Positions 12,792 through 15,002 of a stretch of DNA of 15,002 nt are shown here, in pieces (the stretch's first letter is position 1; each line of letters begins with the position of its first letter). The DNA is from Anaerolineae bacterium (GTDB taxonomy: Bacteria; Chloroflexota; Anaerolineae; B4-G1; SLSP01): positions 1 to 15,002 of the forward strand of contig JAFGSL010000391.1 in the NCBI GenBank assembly GCA_016934645.1, written 5' to 3'. The position numbers were made by a program, and so were the translations under genes. Under the pieces are notes generated by a model. The model did no database searches and had not been told where the DNA came from. It saw nothing but the letters and a program-made list of their open reading frames with translations.

Positions 12792-15002
12792 AACAAATCC
12801 TCCAAAACCTCAAATCCGGCGCTACCGAAGTCCTCGACGTCCCCGCCCCACTCCCCCGTCCGGGCCACCTCCTCATCGCCACGCGCCGCACCCTCATCTC
12901 CGCCGGCACCGAGCGAATGCTGGTCGAATTCGGCCAGGCCAACCTCCTCGCCAAAGCCCGCTCTCAGCCGGACAAAGTCCGCCAGGTGCTCGATAAGCTC
13001 CGCACCGACGGCCTCTTGCCCACGCTGGAAGCCGTCTTTGCCCGCCTGGATCAACCCTTGCCGCTTGGCTACTGCAACGCCGGTGTGGTGCTGGACGTGG
13101 GCGAAGGCGTGGCCGGCTTCGCCGTTGGCGACCGCGTGGTCTCCAACGGCCCGCACGCGGAGGTCGTCTGCGTGCCGCAAACTCTCTGCGCGCGGATTCC
13201 CGACAGCGTGGCGGATGACGCTGCCGCTTTCACCGTGCTGGCGGCGGTAGGCTTGCAGGGCATCCGCCTGGCTGCGCCCACCCTGGGGGAAAACATTGCC
13301 GTGTTGGGCCTGGGCCTGGTGGGCTTGATGACGGTGCAGATGCTCGTCGCCAACGGCTGCCGGGTGTTGGGGACGGATTTTGACCCACAGCGGCTCGCGC
13401 TGGCCCGGCAATTCGGCGCAGAGACGGTAGACCTCGGCGCCGGAGGCGACCCGGTGCAGGCCGGGATGGCCTTTTCCAACGGCAACGGGATAGACGCGGT
13501 GCTGATCACGGCCTCCACCAAGAGCAGCGATCCGGTACACCAGGCGGCGCAACTATGCCGCAAGCGCGGGCGCATCGTGTTGGTGGGCGTCGCCGGATTG
13601 GAGCTTAACCGGGCGGATTTTTACGAAAAAGAGCTGACCTTTCAAGTTTCCTGCTCCTACGGCCCTGGACGCTATGATGAAGCGTATGAACAGCAGGGGC
13701 GCGATTACCCCTACGGCTTTGTCCGTTGGACGGAACAACGCAACTTCGCGGCGGTGCTCGATTTGATGGCCGCGGGCCGGTTGGATGTTGCCCCTTTGAT
13801 TTCGCTGCGCGTGCCGCAAGTCGAAGCTCCGACTGCCTATCAACGCCTCACCGAAGACCATTCCCTGCTAGGCGTGCTGCTGACCTATCCTGAACAAGGC
13901 ATTGATCTCAGTCGTACTGTGACATTTAGCAACCAGCACCCAGCACCCAGCACCCAACACCCAGCACCCAACACCCAGCACCCAGCACCCAGCACCCAGC
14001 CTTGCACAGTAGGCATGATCGGCGCGGGCAACTTCGCCTCGCTGGTGCTCTTACCCGCGCTCGCCAAAACGCCGGCGGTACTCAAAACCATCGCCAGCGC
14101 GGGGGGCGCATCGGCGGCGCTGGCTGCGCGCAAATTCGGGTTCGCACAAGCGACCACGGATTACCACACCCTGCTGGAAGACCCGGACATCAACACCGTC
14201 TTTATCGCCACGCGCCACAACCTCCACGCGCGGCTGGTCATCGAAGCGTTGAAAGCGGGCAAACACGTCTTTGTCGAAAAACCGCTCGCCCTCAACCGTG
14301 ACGAACTTCAAGAAATCGTTGGAACGTTAGAACGTTTCAACGTTCCAACGTTCCGACGTTCCAACGTTCCAACGCTCCTGATGGTCGGCTTCAACCGCCG
14401 GTTCTCCCCTCTCTCAGTCAAGATGCATGACTTGTTGCAGACGCGCTCGCAGCCGGTCAGCGTCATCTACACCGTCAACGCGGGCGCGATTCCGCCAGGC
14501 CATTGGGTGCATGATCCGCAGGTGGGCGGCGGGCGCATTATCGGCGAAGGGTGTCACTTTATTGACTTGATTCGTTACCTGGTTGGCGCACCTATTGTGG
14601 GTGTCCACGCGCACATGATGGGCGCGGCGCCGGGCGTGGCGGTGCGGCAGGATAAGATGACGCTGCACCTGGCGTTTGAGGACGGTTCGATGGGAACCGT
14701 CCATTATTTGGCTAACGGCAATAAACGCTATCCTAAAGAGCGCGTGGAGGTTTTTAGCGAGGGGCGGGTGGTAGTCCTGGATAATTTTAAGTCCCTGTGT
14801 GGCTATGGATGGCCCGGCTTTGCACGCCGGCGCTTGTGGCGGCAGGAAAAGGGGCATAGCGCCGAGGTTGCCGCCTTTGTAGAACGTGTGACCGGCGGCG
14901 GAGAGTGGTTGATCCCGTGGCGTGAATTGGAAGAGGTCACGCTGGCAACGTTTGCCGCAGTCGCATCAGCCGCAGCGCCCTCCAATCCACTCACCCTATT
15001 GG
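12788..15002 (+). CDS. bi-domain oxidoreductase: MDR alcohol-dehydrogenase-like plus Gfo/Idh/MocA (3' end beyond window)
   Basis: The frame is open from the ATG (ATGA overlap) to the last base, about 738 codons, so the C-terminus is missing. Residues 1-~380 are a medium-chain dehydrogenase: SAGTERMLVEFG, PLPLGYCNAGVV, GDRVVSNGPHAEVV, and the Rossmann VLGLGLVGLMTVQML. Residues ~405 onward are Gfo/Idh/MocA: VGMIGAGNFA (408-417), FIATRHNLHA, HVFVEKPLAL with EKP at 497-499, LMVGFNRRFSP, and GGGRIIGEGCHFIDLIRYL. Such fusions are known in bacterial polysaccharide loci, but their substrate is not settled; nucleotide-sugar or glycan oxidation is the likely class. Two low-complexity repeats sit in frame: the QHPAPST linker (residues ~383-405) and an AACGTTCC tract (residues ~510-529). 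Both domains otherwise look complete. Confidence 0.9.
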   Translation, partial: MKQILQNLKSGATEVLDVPAPLPRPGHLLIATRRTLISAGTERMLVEFGQANLLAKARSQPDKVRQVLDKLRTDGLLPTLEAVFARLDQPLPLGYCNAGVVLDVGEGVAGFAVGDRVVSNGPHAEVVCVPQTLCARIPDSVADDAAAFTVLAAVGLQGIRLAAPTLGENIAVLGLGLVGLMTVQMLVANGCRVLGTDFDPQRLALARQFGAETVDLGAGGDPVQAGMAFSNGNGIDAVLITASTKSSDPVHQAAQLCRKRGRIVLVGVAGLELNRADFYEKELTFQVSCSYGPGRYDEAYEQQGRDYPYGFVRWTEQRNFAAVLDLMAAGRLDVAPLISLRVPQVEAPTAYQRLTEDHSLLGVLLTYPEQGIDLSRTVTFSNQHPAPSTQHPAPNTQHPAPSTQPCTVGMIGAGNFASLVLLPALAKTPAVLKTIASAGGASAALAARKFGFAQATTDYHTLLEDPDINTVFIATRHNLHARLVIEALKAGKHVFVEKPLALNRDELQEIVGTLERFNVPTFRRSNVPTLLMVGFNRRFSPLSVKMHDLLQTRSQPVSVIYTVNAGAIPPGHWVHDPQVGGGRIIGEGCHFIDLIRYLVGAPIVGVHAHMMGAAPGVAVRQDKMTLHLAFEDGSMGTVHYLANGNKRYPKERVEVFSEGRVVVLDNFKSLCGYGWPGFARRRLWRQEKGHSAEVAAFVERVTGGGEWLIPWRELEEVTLATFAAVASAAAPSNPLTLL
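13934..14000 (+). repeat. 7-nt tandem repeat (CAGCACC/CAACACC), nine full units plus a partial, inside coding sequence
   Basis: Nine consecutive heptamers (13934-13996) read CAGCACC, with the fourth and sixth changed to CAACACC, followed by CAGC. Because 7 is not a multiple of 3, three units make a 21-nt, 7-residue period (QHPAPST, QHPAPNT, QHPAPST). Nine units make 63 nt, which keeps frame. The tract forms a Pro-rich linker exactly between the MDR and Gfo/Idh domains of the oxidoreductase. Gain or loss of one or two units would shift the frame and remove the second domain. Confidence 0.95.
14317..14374 (+). repeat. second AACGTTCC-unit inverted repeat, inside the Gfo/Idh domain
   Basis: The tract begins CGTTGGAACGTT and ends with several AACGTTCC-like units; its ends are complementary (18 of the outer 20 positions on each side). 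It encodes ERFNVPTFRRSNVPT-type sequence between the EKP motif region and LMVGFNRRF, a place where Gfo/Idh proteins have a surface helix-loop. Frame is kept. It is clearly the same repeat family as 1553-1620, with the same unit and the same palindromic design. Confidence 0.9.

Noticed and set aside
12479..13552. Long open frame on the minus strand (357 codons)
   Set aside because: It lies wholly opposite the strongly supported glycosyltransferase and bi-domain oxidoreductase genes, has no family motifs, and such antisense frames are common in GC-rich coding DNA.
13885..14157. Minus-strand frame with GCWVLGAGCWVLGAG-type repeats
   Set aside because: It is the antisense reading of the CAGCACC heptamer tract. 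This kind of repetitive translation is a common false gene call.

Overview
The window is a polysaccharide (capsule, exopolysaccharide or O-antigen type) biosynthesis locus. All genes lie on the + strand, mostly with ATGA overlaps or gaps of a few bases, as in one long operon. Nothing in the sequence names the organism. The GC-rich flanks and the low-complexity repeats placed in frame inside genes suggest an environmental Gram-negative-like or Chloroflexota (Anaerolineae)-type bacterium. That is inference from style only.

Left flank (1-2725, GC-rich): the 3' end of a sugar-nucleotide epimerase resembling GDP-mannose 3,5-epimerase, then wecC-like UDP-ManNAc dehydrogenase and wecB-like UDP-GlcNAc 2-epimerase. 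Together WecB and WecC would supply UDP-ManNAcA. Core (about 2590-11660, visibly less GC-rich, mixed codon use): a Wzx-type flippase, a hexapeptide-repeat O-acetyltransferase, a polysaccharide pyruvyl transferase, a SAM-dependent methyltransferase with an N-terminal zinc-binding motif, two family-4-like glycosyltransferases, and a Wzy/O-antigen-ligase-like membrane protein whose reading frame runs into a decayed glycosyltransferase remnant. Right flank (about 11660-15002, GC-rich): an intact family-4 glycosyltransferase and a large bi-domain oxidoreductase (MDR alcohol-dehydrogenase-like plus Gfo/Idh/MocA) that is still open at the window edge.

Inferred scheme: nucleotide sugars including UDP-ManNAcA are made; the glycosyltransferases assemble a lipid-linked repeat unit decorated with acetyl, pyruvyl and possibly methyl groups; Wzx flips it and Wzy polymerises it. 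No initiating sugar-phosphate transferase, chain-length regulator or export gene is in the window.

The most unusual structure is a set of low-complexity repeats inside open reading frames. An 8-nt self-complementary unit (AACGTTCC) makes a long hairpin that encodes the WecC tail and abuts the wecB start. The same unit recurs 12.7 kb away inside the Gfo/Idh domain. A 7-nt tandem repeat (CAGCACC, nine full units) encodes the linker of the bi-domain oxidoreductase. All three keep frame, and the two AACGTTCC copies bracket the variable core. I found no RNA genes, CRISPR array, insertion sequence or convincing intrinsic terminator.
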